63,789 bases of DNA from Candidatus Azobacteroides sp. Its GTDB lineage: Bacteria; Bacteroidota; Bacteroidia; Bacteroidales; WRGA01. Of the stretch, positions 46,569 through 56,688 are shown one piece after another. Under the pieces are notes generated by a model. The model was not told where the DNA came from. It did not search any database and saw only the letters and a list, made by a program, of their open reading frames with translations. The position numbers were made by a program, and so were the translations under genes. The DNA lies in contig JAJQEC010000053.1 in NCBI GenBank assembly GCA_021201815.1, forward strand, positions 1 through 63,789, written 5' to 3'. Numbering within the stretch: position 1 is the stretch's first letter; the number at the start of each line of letters is the position of its first letter.

Positions 46569-46648
46569 GGTTAAATAAAAGGTAAAAGGTAAAAAGTAGA
46601 AGGTAAAAGTAACCGTCTTTTTTACTTTTTACCTTCTGCCTTTTACTT
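46569..46648. repeat. GTAAAAGG-type repeats forming a stem-loop
   Basis: The gap between the glycosyltransferase stop and lpdA start is almost all repeat: AAAAGGTAAAAGGTAAAAAG and AGAAGGTAAAAG facing ACTTTTTACCTTCTGCC and TTTTACTT. The two sides pair with few mismatches, giving a long AU-rich hairpin that may terminate or stabilise the leftward transcript. Confidence 0.7.
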
Positions 46649-47851
46649 CTATTGGATATAAGTATAATCTTTTTTACCGTCGAATTTACGGTAAATTCTG
46701 TAATATAGGTTTATGATGGGTAAAAAAAGATCAAAATAAACAATAGATAAATAAAATTTTCTATCCTTTAAGATTTTTGCTGTCTTATTGATAACGGAAT
46801 ATTGTATCAAATACCGGGTTATAAAAAAGATACCGGCAAATATCCCCAATGTCCACTTAAAAAGGAAAAAAGAAGCTAGTGCGACAATTGCTATAAAGGT
46901 TGCATAAAAAAGATACCGGGATAATACCTCTAGGTGATACAGAGTTTTAATCCCCTGCGGGTAATACCTGGCAGTAAGAGAATAACGCATTTTCTGATTT
47001 TTCCATTCTTCTTTTGTAACAGAATAAGTGGGAATACTTTCCGGGCTTAGTTCTACTTTCGTATTGCTTTCAGTGGCATTCTGATTTACAAAGAGATCAT
47101 CTTCTCCGGCTTGTAAGAATAGATATTTAGAGAATCCTTTTTTATCAAAAAATAAGCTTTTTTTATAAGAAAGGTTTCTGCTTAACCCTTTATAAGGCTT
47201 ACCGGAAACTGCTTTACCAAGATAACGAATAGCTGAAAAGAGATTGTCATAAGCAGCCAGACCGGATAAATATTTCTTTTTACTTATCAAATGACTGTAT
47301 CCGATAACAATCTGAACACCGGAAGTGTAATTCCGGACCATCCGGGCAATCCAGTTCCGGCTTTCAATAACAGCATGAGGTTCCGCAAATAATAGGATTT
47401 CATTTTTAGCAGCTTTAGCAGCAATCGTAATAGCCAGTTTTTTCCGGCTCAATGCTTTTGAGTTTTCCGGAATATAAGTTGTGTACAGGTTATTATATTT
47501 GTTTTTCAAATCATTAAAAACAGGCTGTGATTCCTCCGTATATCTGTCACTTACGACAATGACTTCAAAGGCAGGATACTCCTGATCCAGAATATTTGCC
47601 AGGGTTCCCTTTATTCCTTCCGCATCATTATCGGAATAAAGAATCACCGAGACCGATGGTTGTTCCGTCGTATAGTTTCCTTCTTTTCCTTCTTTTTCTT
47701 CTTTCGTCTTTGCATACCGATATAATTTCTTATAGGGCCCCAGATAATATACAAGTTGTATTACAAACAACAAAAATAAAGCTATAATGACGGCTAATTC
47801 TACCCCATTATATTTAAATAAAGGCAACCAGGTTTCTAACGTATTTTCCAT
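46649..47851 (-). CDS. Membrane-bound family 2 glycosyltransferase
   Basis: The protein has 400 residues. An N-terminal transmembrane helix (about 17-37) is followed by a GT-A domain: PSVSVILYSDNDAEGIKGTLANIL, FEVIVVSDRYTEES, ILLFAEPHAV in place of the usual DxD region, and a later QAGEDDLFVNQNA acceptor block. At least two C-terminal hydrophobic segments (about 310-355) follow. Such proteins transfer sugars from nucleotide sugars to lipids or polysaccharides at the membrane. The product is unknown and no polysaccharide cluster surrounds it. Leftward, after lysA. Confidence 0.88.
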   Translation of the reverse strand: MENTLETWLPLFKYNGVELAVIIALFLLFVIQLVYYLGPYKKLYRYAKTKEEKEGKEGNYTTEQPSVSVILYSDNDAEGIKGTLANILDQEYPAFEVIVVSDRYTEESQPVFNDLKNKYNNLYTTYIPENSKALSRKKLAITIAAKAAKNEILLFAEPHAVIESRNWIARMVRNYTSGVQIVIGYSHLISKKKYLSGLAAYDNLFSAIRYLGKAVSGKPYKGLSRNLSYKKSLFFDKKGFSKYLFLQAGEDDLFVNQNATESNTKVELSPESIPTYSVTKEEWKNQKMRYSLTARYYPQGIKTLYHLEVLSRYLFYATFIAIVALASFFLFKWTLGIFAGIFFITRYLIQYSVINKTAKILKDRKFYLSIVYFDLFLPIINLYYRIYRKFDGKKDYTYIQ

Positions 47852-47923
47852 TATCTTTTTTAATTATAACCAACTATAGAAGACAAAGACTGCTTACATT
47901 CATCAAAAACATCATTTTAATTT

Positions 47924-47946
47924 AATCCGAAGATTATCTTCGGATT
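47924..47946 (-). terminator. 10-bp perfect hairpin after lysA
   Basis: AATCCGAAGA-TTA-TCTTCGGATT lies 43 bases beyond the lysA stop in the direction of transcription. Only a moderate T-run follows (AAATTAAAATG read leftward), so termination is likely but not certain. Confidence 0.6.
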
Positions 47947-47988
47947 CCTTACAACAAAATATAAGCAGAAAAAGAAACTCAAAAAGCA

Positions 47989-49146
47989 TTATATTAATTC
48001 ATCGGAAAAATATGCTTTTGGCAGTTGGCGGCAATTATACTGGGAGGCCATAATTTCTCCATACGCCCCGGCCGACCGCAAAGCAATCAAATCATTCCGT
48101 TGTGTTTTATTCAGATATTGTTCTTTTCCGAAACAATCGGAAGATTCACAAATCGGTCCTACCACATCATATTTTTCTTCCGCTAAGTCAGATGATATAT
48201 TCTCTATTTTATGATAAGCTTCATATAAAGCCGGACGAATCAGATCAGTCATACCGGCATCTACAATTACGAAATTCTTTACAGAGCCTTCTTTCACATA
48301 TAGGACTTTAGTAATCAGGCTTCCGCATTGCCCGACCATAGAACGCCCCAACTCAAAATGAAGAGATTGATTCGGAGATAACTGAAGATGTTTATCAAAT
48401 ACAGCAAAATAATCTTCAAAATCCGGAATCGGTTGTTTTTCAGGATGGCTGTAATCAATACCTAACCCTCCCCCCACATTTATATGATCTACAATAATTC
48501 TACGGGCGTAAAGTTTTTGCTGAATATCGTTTACCCGTACGCATAATCCGACAAAAGAAGCCATATCTAATATTTGCGATCCGATATGGAAATGCAATCC
48601 CACCAATTTTATATTGGAAAGTTTCGGAATCATATCCAGCACATCATCCAGTTTATCGAGATTGATCCCGAATTTATTTTCTTTAAGACCTGTTGTTATA
48701 TAGTGATGTGTATCTACTTTTACTTCCGGATTAATCCGTAAAGCGACAGAAGCGATTTTTCCTTTTGCTGCAGCTAACTCGTTAATAATCTCCAATTCGG
48801 CAGCAGATTCTACATTAAAACAGAAGATTCCGGCATCCAGACCGAGGTTAATTTCCCAATCCGCTTTTCCTACGCCTGCATACACAATTTTATCCGGAGA
48901 AAACCCTGCTTTGATAGCTGCTTTAATTTCACCACCGCTTACACAATCCGCTCCAAAACCATTGGCAGCAATAATAGAAAGAATACGGGGGTTGGCATTT
49001 GCTTTTACTGCATAATGCACATAAAAGTTTTCGTATTTTTCACTTTCCTGTTTTACTACATTTAGGGTTTCACGCAATAGGTCTATGTTGTAAAAATAAA
49101 AGGGCGTTGTAAGCCCTTTTAATTTATTTGTTGGAAAATCTTTCAT
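47989..49146 (-). CDS. lysA: Diaminopimelate decarboxylase
   Basis: Last step of lysine synthesis: meso-diaminopimelate to lysine. The protein has 385 residues of the PLP-dependent fold III (alanine racemase-like) family. K48 in HYAVKANANPRIL binds PLP; FGADCVSGGEIKAA, HFHIGSQI, NVGGGLGIDY and the C-terminal GPICESSDCFGK are family blocks. It starts 22 bases after lysC, so the two form a lysine operon. Confidence 0.96.
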   Translation of the reverse strand: MKDFPTNKLKGLTTPFYFYNIDLLRETLNVVKQESEKYENFYVHYAVKANANPRILSIIAANGFGADCVSGGEIKAAIKAGFSPDKIVYAGVGKADWEINLGLDAGIFCFNVESAAELEIINELAAAKGKIASVALRINPEVKVDTHHYITTGLKENKFGINLDKLDDVLDMIPKLSNIKLVGLHFHIGSQILDMASFVGLCVRVNDIQQKLYARRIIVDHINVGGGLGIDYSHPEKQPIPDFEDYFAVFDKHLQLSPNQSLHFELGRSMVGQCGSLITKVLYVKEGSVKNFVIVDAGMTDLIRPALYEAYHKIENISSDLAEEKYDVVGPICESSDCFGKEQYLNKTQRNDLIALRSAGAYGEIMASQYNCRQLPKAYFSDELI

Positions 49147-49168
49147 CTTTTATCTGTTTTCTGCTTAT

Positions 49169-50479
49169 TTAAAATAAATGATTACTCAATGCCTGTAAGG
49201 TTCTTTGTTTGTCGCTGGCATTAATTAACAAAGAAATATTATAATTACTACCTCCGTAAGATATCATCCGGACAGGTATTTCTTTCATTGCTTCCATAAT
49301 TTTCGTTTCGAAGCCGACATTTACCCAATCCATATCTCCCACAATACACACGATTACCATATCCTTATCTACAGTTACCGTTCCGTATTTTTTAAGGTCA
49401 TCTACGATATCAGAAAGATTTTTCGTATTATCAATTGTCAGGGATACTCCAACTTCCGAAGTAGTTACCATATCAATAGGCGTCTGGTAACTTTCAAATA
49501 TTTCAAATATTTTCCGCAGGAAACCGAAAGCCAGTAACATCCTGCCTGATTTTATTTTAATAGCGGTAATATTGTCTTTAGCAGCGATTGCTTTTATTTT
49601 TCCTCTGTCCAGTTCATTAGAGATCAATGTTCCCGGTGCTTCCGGCTCCATTGTATTTAACAGACGTACGGGAATATTATTCAGCTTAGCTGGCAATACA
49701 CAGGTCGGATGTAATATTTTAGCGCCGAAATAAGCCAGCTCGGCGACTTCTTCAAAATGTAAATTTCTTACCGGACGTGTTCCTTCTACAAAGCGAGGAT
49801 CATTATTATGCATGCCATCTATATCCGTCCATATCTGGATTTCTTCGGCATTTACCGCAGCACCAATCAAGGAAGCTGTGTAATCACTACCACCACGTTG
49901 CAGGTTATCAATTTCGCCGTACGCATTCCGGCAGATAAACCCTTGTGTAATATATAAATCAGCATCCGGAAACTCCAATAATAAAGCTGCCAGTTTTTCT
50001 TTTATATAAATAACATCCGGTTCTGCATTCTTATCTACACGCATATAATCCAATGCAGGAAGTAACACTGATTTCACTCCGGTTTCATTAAGATAATAAT
50101 TTACCAGACCGGTTGAAATTAATTCTCCCTGAGCCAGAACTGCTTTTTCTTCAAAAAGAGTAAACAATTCCTTTGTCAAAGAACGGATGTAATTGAAATG
50201 AGTTTTTACATATTCAATTGCTTTTTCCTTATATTCTTCTGTTGAATATAATTCGTCTATTACTGAAAAGTATTTCTTTTCCAGTGTGTTTATTATTTCT
50301 CCGGCACCATCCGGATTTTTCTTATACAGGTAATCGGAAATTTCAATCAATGTGTTTGTAGTACCTGACATAGCCGATAATACTACAATATTTTTCTCTC
50401 CTGTACTGATTAATTTGGCTACATCTTTCATTCGTTGAGCCGAGCCGACAGAGGTACCACCAAACTTTAAAATTCTCAT
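49169..50479 (-). CDS. lysC: Aspartate kinase
   Basis: First committed step from aspartate to lysine, threonine and methionine. The protein has 436 residues: kinase domain starting MRILKFGGTSVGSAQRMKDVA, with GFICRNAYGEIDNLQRGGSDYTASLIGAAVNAEEIQIWTDIDGM in the middle, then two ACT domains (about 300-436), which usually bind the feedback inhibitor. No homoserine dehydrogenase is fused. Cotranscription with lysA (22-base gap) suggests lysine-branch control. I see no attenuator or riboswitch upstream. Confidence 0.95.
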   Translation of the reverse strand: MRILKFGGTSVGSAQRMKDVAKLISTGEKNIVVLSAMSGTTNTLIEISDYLYKKNPDGAGEIINTLEKKYFSVIDELYSTEEYKEKAIEYVKTHFNYIRSLTKELFTLFEEKAVLAQGELISTGLVNYYLNETGVKSVLLPALDYMRVDKNAEPDVIYIKEKLAALLLEFPDADLYITQGFICRNAYGEIDNLQRGGSDYTASLIGAAVNAEEIQIWTDIDGMHNNDPRFVEGTRPVRNLHFEEVAELAYFGAKILHPTCVLPAKLNNIPVRLLNTMEPEAPGTLISNELDRGKIKAIAAKDNITAIKIKSGRMLLAFGFLRKIFEIFESYQTPIDMVTTSEVGVSLTIDNTKNLSDIVDDLKKYGTVTVDKDMVIVCIVGDMDWVNVGFETKIMEAMKEIPVRMISYGGSNYNISLLINASDKQRTLQALSNHLF

Positions 50480-50518
50480 TTTCGAATTACACTAAATTAT
50501 GTTACTATTTTTGATGTG

Positions 50519-50526
50519 CAAAGGTA
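50519..50526 (-). promoter_or_regulatory. -7 element of the lysC-lysA operon
   Basis: CAAAGGTA reads TACCTTTG leftward. It lies 40 bases before the lysC ATG, leaving a leader of about 30 bases. A CAAA (TTTG leftward) at 50551-50554 is 24 bases away, a little too far. Confidence 0.5.
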
Positions 50527-50671
50527 CATAAAAATCCTATGTTATTTATACAAATCTCTCGACTATCTACACTCAAAAAGAAAAGTTATTTTTCCGGAAA
50601 TACATCTCCGCAAGTAAAATTTTCCTGATGCCCGGCACCGAAATTATTCCTGACTGGTTTATATATAAAAA

Positions 50672-50710
50672 GAAAAAGGAAGAAATATTTTTCATATTCG
50701 CTTCCTTTTA
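50672..50710. terminator. Terminator after dnaA
   Basis: AAAAGGAAG (about 50674-50682) pairs with CTTCCTTTT (50701-50709) with partly paired inner sequence (AATAT/ATATT). It lies about 33 bases after the dnaA stop in the leftward direction. Confidence 0.6.
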
Positions 50711-50742
50711 CTTCCCTATAAGCTAAATAACAAACAATTTAC

Positions 50743-52131
50743 TTATTTTCCATGTAATACATTTTCTATATTCTCGACATTAGAACGGAAAGAGTGATCT
50801 ATTTCGATCAGATCCTTTACTGTTTTACAAGCATGTAAGACAGTTGCATGATCTTTTTTTCCTACCAATTCTCCGATACGGGCAAATGAAAAGTCCGTAT
50901 ATTTTTTCGATAAATACATTGTAATCTGACGTGCCTGAACAATTTCCCTTTTTCTGGATTTTGTCGCAATTAATTTCTGATCCAGTGTAAAATAATCGCA
51001 TACGGTTTCCTGTATTCTTTCAATGGTAATCTCTTTTTTCTCAATCTTAATAGACATTCCTACGACTTTTTGTGTAAGTTCCATATCTATTTCTTTATTA
51101 TTGATGACAGAATGAGCCATTAAAGAGACAATGATACCTTCCAGATCCCGTACACTTTCCGTTGCATGTTCAGCAATATAATCAATGATATTATCCGGTA
51201 ATTTTATTCCTTCCTGACGAACTTTATTTTTCAGAATTAATTTACGTAATTCCTGGTCCGGTTTCTCCAACTCTGCCGTTAATCCCCATTTAAAACGGGT
51301 TAATAATCTTTCTTCCAGACTCTGTAAAAGAATAGGTGCTTTATCACAAGTTAAAATTAGTTGTTTTCCACACTGGTGAAGATAATTAAATATATGGAAG
51401 AAAGTATTTTGTGTGGCAGTTTTACCGGCAAACTCCTGAATATCATCTATGATTAACGCATCAATACTCTGGTAAAAATTGATAAAATCATTCACCGTAT
51501 TATTTCTTACCGCATCCGTATACTGCACCTGAAATAAGTATGCAGAAACATAAAGGATTCTTTTAGTAGGTTGTAGTTCTTTAATCCGTAATCCGACAGC
51601 ATGTACAAGGTGAGTTTTACCTACTCCGGATTGACCATACAAGAATAAAGGATTAAAAGCAGAAGAACCCAATGGAGATTCTGCTACCGTAAGACCTGCT
51701 GTACGAGCTAGCCGGTTGCTTTTTCCTTCAAAGAAATTATCGAAATTATAATTTGCTCTCAATTGAGAATCCAGTTCTGTAAAAACCTGCGGAGATTTAT
51801 TAGCATTTTTCACGGGTTTCGGTTTTTCTGTCATCGCCTTTCCCATGCTATCAAAGTCCACAGTTGTATTAGTTGTATTTTCTACGACTACCCGATACAT
51901 TAATTTTGCATTGGGTCCGATGATACGGTTTAAGGTTTTCTGAAGAAGATCGATAAATTTTTCTTCAAGATATTCATAGAAGAACTGGCTTGGCACCTGC
52001 ACAATCAGAACACTTCCATCAAAACTCAACGGTGTGATAGGAGAAAACCAGGTTTTGAAAGTTGCTTCCGGAACATTGTCCTTTATTATTTCCAAACAGC
52101 TATTCCATAAATATTGATAATCTTTGTTCAT
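50743..52131 (-). CDS. dnaA: Chromosomal replication initiator DnaA
   Basis: The protein has 462 residues. Domain I (about 1-85, [25 protein letters not shown]) mediates self-interaction, a linker follows, then the AAA+ domain with Walker A GQSGVGKT at 166-173 and Walker B LIIDDIQE. Domain IV ends with the DNA-binding signature [15 protein letters not shown]. It binds DnaA boxes at the origin and opens it. The gene is leftward and alone; dnaN and recF are not neighbours, as is common in Bacteroidota. The gene-free AT-rich DNA just upstream is a possible origin. Confidence 0.97.
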   Translation of the reverse strand: MNKDYQYLWNSCLEIIKDNVPEATFKTWFSPITPLSFDGSVLIVQVPSQFFYEYLEEKFIDLLQKTLNRIIGPNAKLMYRVVVENTTNTTVDFDSMGKAMTEKPKPVKNANKSPQVFTELDSQLRANYNFDNFFEGKSNRLARTAGLTVAESPLGSSAFNPLFLYGQSGVGKTHLVHAVGLRIKELQPTKRILYVSAYLFQVQYTDAVRNNTVNDFINFYQSIDALIIDDIQEFAGKTATQNTFFHIFNYLHQCGKQLILTCDKAPILLQSLEERLLTRFKWGLTAELEKPDQELRKLILKNKVRQEGIKLPDNIIDYIAEHATESVRDLEGIIVSLMAHSVINNKEIDMELTQKVVGMSIKIEKKEITIERIQETVCDYFTLDQKLIATKSRKREIVQARQITMYLSKKYTDFSFARIGELVGKKDHATVLHACKTVKDLIEIDHSFRSNVENIENVLHGK

Positions 52132-52713
52132 TCTAACTAATTCTATTTTTACAAGTAAAATTATCCACTCGCTGAATAAAAATCCAGCGTAACTACTCTC
52201 CTGAATATTCTTCTCAGAACATCAATTTTAGTGATCCTTACCCTCACCTAATCACTAAAAACAGAATGGATACGAAATGTAAAACTGTTACAAACAAAAA
52301 CAGTTTAAAATAACTTATCTGGGGAATCAGATATTATTACAACGTTATTTCGACTACAAAAGTTGGAATTATTTTTTGAAAAAAAAAATTAAAAAAGTAT
52401 TGGAAATATAGAAAAAAATTATCGCCTTTATAGTCAATGACTTGAAGTTAATAAGCTTATTTTAAAACAATTATACCTTTCCTTAAATTACTTAATACCT
52501 TAATTATAAATACTTTATCAATTCCTAAAAATAATCGTGAAAAAATTAAAAAATCCTACAAACAAGAAAATAAGGGGAAAAGCAGGATTTTATTAAATAA
52601 TAAAAAAAAGATGTTATTTAAAATAAATCTAAATAATAATTCTGATGGAAACTTTCCCCTATAAAAGAAGAATAAACACGAACTTTTATTCTTTATTAAT
52701 CTTCTATTTATCG
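52132..52713. other. AT-rich gene-free region upstream of dnaA
   Basis: About 580 bases with long A/T runs (especially 52370-52420 and 52590-52640). One near-consensus DnaA box, TTATCCACT, lies at 52161-52169, one base from TTATCCACA. I found no second convincing box. It could hold dnaA regulation or part of an origin, but the evidence is thin. Confidence 0.35.
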
Positions 52714-54069
52714 TTAGCTTAAAAGAGAAAATGCTTTCGGCTCAATTACATTTTTATAAGCAGGCCGAATGATGCGTTTGCTCTCAAAGTTAAGTTCTTC
52801 GATCCTATGTGCTGTCCATCCGACAATGCGGGACATAGCAAAAAGCGGAGTATATACTTCTACCGGAAGACCGATCATCTCATATACAAAACCGGAATAA
52901 AAATCAACATTTGCACATACCTGTTTATTTACCCTAGATCCTTTGAACTTCATAAAAGCATCAATAGCCAGAGATTCCAGTTTTTCAAGGAAAGCAAATT
53001 CTTTTTCTCTTTTCTTTTCTTTTGCCAATTCCCTTGCCATCTCTTTTAATAAGAGCGCCCTAGGGTCTGATATAGTATAAACAGCATGCCCGATCCCATA
53101 AATTAAACCGGTACGGTTATACGCATCTTTATTCAGCATTTTCAGCAAATAAGTGGTAATTTCTTTGTCATCTTCCCAATCCGAGATTGTTTCTTTCAGA
53201 TGATTAAACATATCAATTACCTGAATATTAGCTCCCCCATGCAAAGGGCCTTTCAATGATCCAATGCCTGCCGCAATAGAAGAATAAGTATCTGTCCCGG
53301 AAGAACTGGTAACCCGTACGGTAAATGTAGAATTATTTCCCCCTCCATGTTCGGCATGCAGAATCAAAGCCAGATCCAGTATCCGGACATCCAGTTCCGT
53401 ATACCGGTTCGGTCCTTTTAACATATAAAGGAAGTTTTCAGCTAAGGAAACGCCTTCCTTCGGATGCCGAATATGCAATGATCTTCCGTAAGAGCTATGA
53501 CGTACGATATTATAAGCGTAAGCAATAATGGCCGGAAATTTTGCGATCAGGTTAATGGATTGACTCATTAAATTTTCTCTGGAAGTGTCTTCCGGGTTTT
53601 CATCGAATATGTACATCTCCAATACTGAACGGGATAAAATATTCATAATATTATGTCCTTCCAGATCCAGAATATTCATTTTGGTTTTTTGCTCCAATGG
53701 CATCAAATGGTTCAGCAATTCCGAGAAAACCTTTAATTCTTCCTCATCCGAAAGATAGCCGGAAAGAAGGAGAAATACAGTTTCTTCAAATCCTACTCTG
53801 TTTTCTTTCTGAAGCCCATGCACCAGATCTTCCACATCAACACCCCGGTAAAACAATTTTCCGGGAATAGCTTTCAGGGCTTCTCCTTCTTTCCTTTCAT
53901 AACCAACGACATCCCCTATTTTAGTAAGACCAACCAATACTCCGGAATGGTCTTCATTACGTAACCCTCTTTTTACATTGAACTTTTTAAATAATTCATT
54001 ATTAATCCGACTGGTTTGTTTGATGCTTTCGGATAATTTATATATCATATAATCTCTCTTTTTTTCCAT
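52714..54069 (-). CDS. gltA: Citrate synthase
   Basis: Condenses oxaloacetate and acetyl-CoA to citrate. The protein has 451 residues. Active-site blocks are LILHAEHGGGNNSTF (first His), GLIYGIGHAVYTISDPRA (second His) and NVDFYSGFVYEMIG (Asp). It has the larger N-terminal region seen in this bacterial type. A 2-methylcitrate synthase role cannot be excluded from sequence. Met1 at 54069 is used; Met7 is an alternative. It is 85 bases downstream of glgB on the same strand. Confidence 0.93.
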   Translation of the reverse strand: MEKKRDYMIYKLSESIKQTSRINNELFKKFNVKRGLRNEDHSGVLVGLTKIGDVVGYERKEGEALKAIPGKLFYRGVDVEDLVHGLQKENRVGFEETVFLLLSGYLSDEEELKVFSELLNHLMPLEQKTKMNILDLEGHNIMNILSRSVLEMYIFDENPEDTSRENLMSQSINLIAKFPAIIAYAYNIVRHSSYGRSLHIRHPKEGVSLAENFLYMLKGPNRYTELDVRILDLALILHAEHGGGNNSTFTVRVTSSSGTDTYSSIAAGIGSLKGPLHGGANIQVIDMFNHLKETISDWEDDKEITTYLLKMLNKDAYNRTGLIYGIGHAVYTISDPRALLLKEMARELAKEKKREKEFAFLEKLESLAIDAFMKFKGSRVNKQVCANVDFYSGFVYEMIGLPVEVYTPLFAMSRIVGWTAHRIEELNFESKRIIRPAYKNVIEPKAFSLLS

Positions 54070-54154
54070 AAAGAATTATTTTTTATGTTTACAACTAATT
54101 AGTAAAGAATTATTCTTACGTTTTCTGGTTAGAATAAAACATTTTTATGTCGTA

Positions 54155-56158
54155 TTAATCCTGCTTTTTTAGGACAAGTGCAGACCTGGAAGGAATATAA
54201 AGTTTCAGCCATTCTTTATTTTGTTTGACATATAAAGGATCCGGAACAGTGAAATAAGTAAGGGATTCATCGACTAAACCAAATCCTCCGTACTCTTTAG
54301 AATCCGAATTCAGGATAATTTTGTAACTTCCTTTTTCTACTAAAAAACCATAATCTGTAAAAGATTTCCCCGGATTAAAGTTAAATACAAATACCAGGTC
54401 TTCTCTCTTATAAGCCAGAATCTGGTCTTCATCATTATCCCAGACTTTGGAAATCTCCGTATTTTCGAAATCCTTTACACTTTTAACAAGACGAATCATA
54501 GCTTTGTCAAAATCTCCCAAGTATTGGTATTTCAAGTCATTATTATCTACCAGGCTCCATTGCCGGCGGGCATATTTATGAGACCAGCCGTTCTCAGCAC
54601 GTGGAAAATCAATCCATTCCGGGTGTCCATACTCATTTCCCATAAAATTGAGATAGCCCCCATTCATTGTCGTAGAAGTAACTAATCGGATCATTTTATG
54701 AAGTGCTATCCCTCTATCCACCATATAGTTCTGGTCGGATTTCATCATATGCCAATATAGATAAGCATCTATCAACCAGAAAATAATCGTCTTGTCGCCT
54801 ACCAGTGCCTGATCATGGCTCTCTGCGTAACTGATTGTTCTTTCATCTTCCCTACGGTTAGTTAATTCCCACCAGATACTGGACGGACGCCAATCTTCAT
54901 CTTTCTTCTCTTTTAACAGTTTAATCCAATAATCCGGAATTCCCATAGCCATACGGTAATCAAAGCCGATACCGCCATCCGCATATGTTACTCCGATACC
55001 CGGCATTCCGCTTACTTCCTCCGCAATGGTAATCCTGTCTTTCTTTAAAGAATGAATAAGCTTATTTGCTAGTGTGAGATAGCAAATGGCATTTTCATCC
55101 TGATGTCCATTATAATAATCCCCATAGCTACCGAAGCTTTCACCCATTCCGTGGCTATAATAAAGCATAGAAGTTACCCCGTCGAACCGGAACCCGTCGA
55201 ACTTATATTCTTCCAGCCAGAATTTACAGTTGGAAAGCAGAAAATGGAGGACTTCATTTTTCCCATAATCAAAACAGAGTGAATCCCAGAGTTTATGTTC
55301 CCGCCGTTCGTCACCATAAAAATATAAATCATATGTTCCATCAAAACGTCCTAGCCCTTCGGCTTCATTTTTCACAGCATGAGAGTGCACAATATCCATA
55401 ATCACGGCGATTCCCATCTCATGGGCTTCATCTATCAATTGTTTCAGTTCCTCCGGAGTACCAAAACGGGAACTGGCAGCGAAAAAACTGGAAACATGAT
55501 ATCCGAAAGATCCATAGTAAGGATGTTCCTGAATGGCCATGATCTGAATGGTATTATAACCATCTGCTTTTATTCGGGGCAATATTTTCTCCCTGAATTC
55601 CGTGTATGTGCCGACTTTTTCCTCCTCCTGTGCCATACCGATATGACATTCATAAATAAGAAGAGGAAAGGTATCCGGTTTAAAATTTTTAATTTTAAAT
55701 GTATAAGGTGTTTCTGGATTCCATACCTGAGCACTGAATATTTTTGTTTCCGGATCCTGAACCACACGCCTTATCCAGGCCGGAATCCGTTCACCACCCC
55801 CTCCTTCCCAATGAATATACAATTTGAACAAATCTCCATGTTTCAATGCATCTTTCGGTAAAGTAATTTCCCAGTTTCCATAATTCTTTCTGGTCAATTT
55901 GTACTTTTCCTGCTGCTGCCATCCATTAAAAGATCCGATTATATAAATTGCCGTTGCATGCGGTGCCCATTCCCGGAAAACCCAGCCTTCTTTTACGGGA
56001 TGCAGCCCATAATACATATATCCTGTCGCAAAATCCGATAAAGATTGTTTCCCATTCTGAGTGAGTTCTTTTTCTTTATTAATTACAGTCTGGCGACGTT
56101 CTTCAATAATATCCTCATAGGGTTTTAACCAGGGATCGTTTTTTATAAAGTTTAGCAT
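54155..56158 (-). CDS. glgB: 1,4-alpha-glucan branching enzyme
   Basis: Makes alpha-1,6 branches in glycogen. The protein has 667 residues: an N-terminal CBM48 domain (about 35-130, YYGLHPVKEGWVFREWAPHATAIYIIGSFNGW), a GH13 barrel with DGFRFDGVTSML (nucleophile Asp), TIAEEVSGMPG (acid/base Glu) and AESHDQALVG, and a C-terminal all-beta domain ending PSRSALVLKKQD. MNGGYLNFMGNEYGHPEWIDFPR is a typical branching enzyme block. It is 60 bases after the YhcH-like gene, likely in one transcript. Confidence 0.95.
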   Translation of the reverse strand: MLNFIKNDPWLKPYEDIIEERRQTVINKEKELTQNGKQSLSDFATGYMYYGLHPVKEGWVFREWAPHATAIYIIGSFNGWQQQEKYKLTRKNYGNWEITLPKDALKHGDLFKLYIHWEGGGGERIPAWIRRVVQDPETKIFSAQVWNPETPYTFKIKNFKPDTFPLLIYECHIGMAQEEEKVGTYTEFREKILPRIKADGYNTIQIMAIQEHPYYGSFGYHVSSFFAASSRFGTPEELKQLIDEAHEMGIAVIMDIVHSHAVKNEAEGLGRFDGTYDLYFYGDERREHKLWDSLCFDYGKNEVLHFLLSNCKFWLEEYKFDGFRFDGVTSMLYYSHGMGESFGSYGDYYNGHQDENAICYLTLANKLIHSLKKDRITIAEEVSGMPGIGVTYADGGIGFDYRMAMGIPDYWIKLLKEKKDEDWRPSSIWWELTNRREDERTISYAESHDQALVGDKTIIFWLIDAYLYWHMMKSDQNYMVDRGIALHKMIRLVTSTTMNGGYLNFMGNEYGHPEWIDFPRAENGWSHKYARRQWSLVDNNDLKYQYLGDFDKAMIRLVKSVKDFENTEISKVWDNDEDQILAYKREDLVFVFNFNPGKSFTDYGFLVEKGSYKIILNSDSKEYGGFGLVDESLTYFTVPDPLYVKQNKEWLKLYIPSRSALVLKKQD

Positions 56159-56218
56159 GTTACAACGAAGATTTTATCATTATTTCAATATTCCAAAAAA
56201 AAGGACGAGAAAAGATTT

Positions 56219-56665
56219 TTAAACCAATACTTTGACAATGGCTTTTTTTATCTTTCCCTCCGCGATAGCGGGAGCATGACCATCTTCCGGAAAAAAGACA
56301 GCGAATTCATAAGGTTTAAGAGTGATATAAGCAGAGGGTTTATCTATAAAAAAAGTAATATCTTTTCCCTCGTTATAAGGTTCAATCTCATTTTTGCAAT
56401 CCTGTCCGGCAAGCCATCCCATGGTTTCTATGCCTTCCAGTGGCATTTGTATATCGATATACTTATTATGGGTCTCCAGTTTTGCAGTTTCTTTGGTCTT
56501 TCCCTGCGTTTCGACAATGGAAACAAATAATTTTTCTCCTTCCAATTCTATCTTTCCCGATTCAATCTTCGAGAAGTCCGTAGTTTTCAAAAAGTCGAAT
56601 GCTTTCTGAAACAACGGATGAAGTTTTTCTATGGAAGCTGCGTTTGTTAAAGAATCTACTATCAT
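56219..56665 (-). CDS. YhcH/YjgK/YiaL family protein (DUF386)
   Basis: The protein has 148 residues and a cupin-like fold. Motifs ETHNKYIDIQMPLEGIETMGW and FAVFFPEDGHAPAI contain the conserved His and Asp/Glu residues thought to bind metal. Family members are linked to sugar metabolism, sometimes called beta-galactosidase beta-subunit-like or anomerase-like, but the reaction is not settled. It lies between a DUF2461 gene (23-base gap) and glgB, which fits a carbohydrate role. Confidence 0.9.
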   Translation of the reverse strand: MIVDSLTNAASIEKLHPLFQKAFDFLKTTDFSKIESGKIELEGEKLFVSIVETQGKTKETAKLETHNKYIDIQMPLEGIETMGWLAGQDCKNEIEPYNEGKDITFFIDKPSAYITLKPYEFAVFFPEDGHAPAIAEGKIKKAIVKVLV

Positions 56666-56688
56666 AACTATAATTTTTTTATCAGGAA

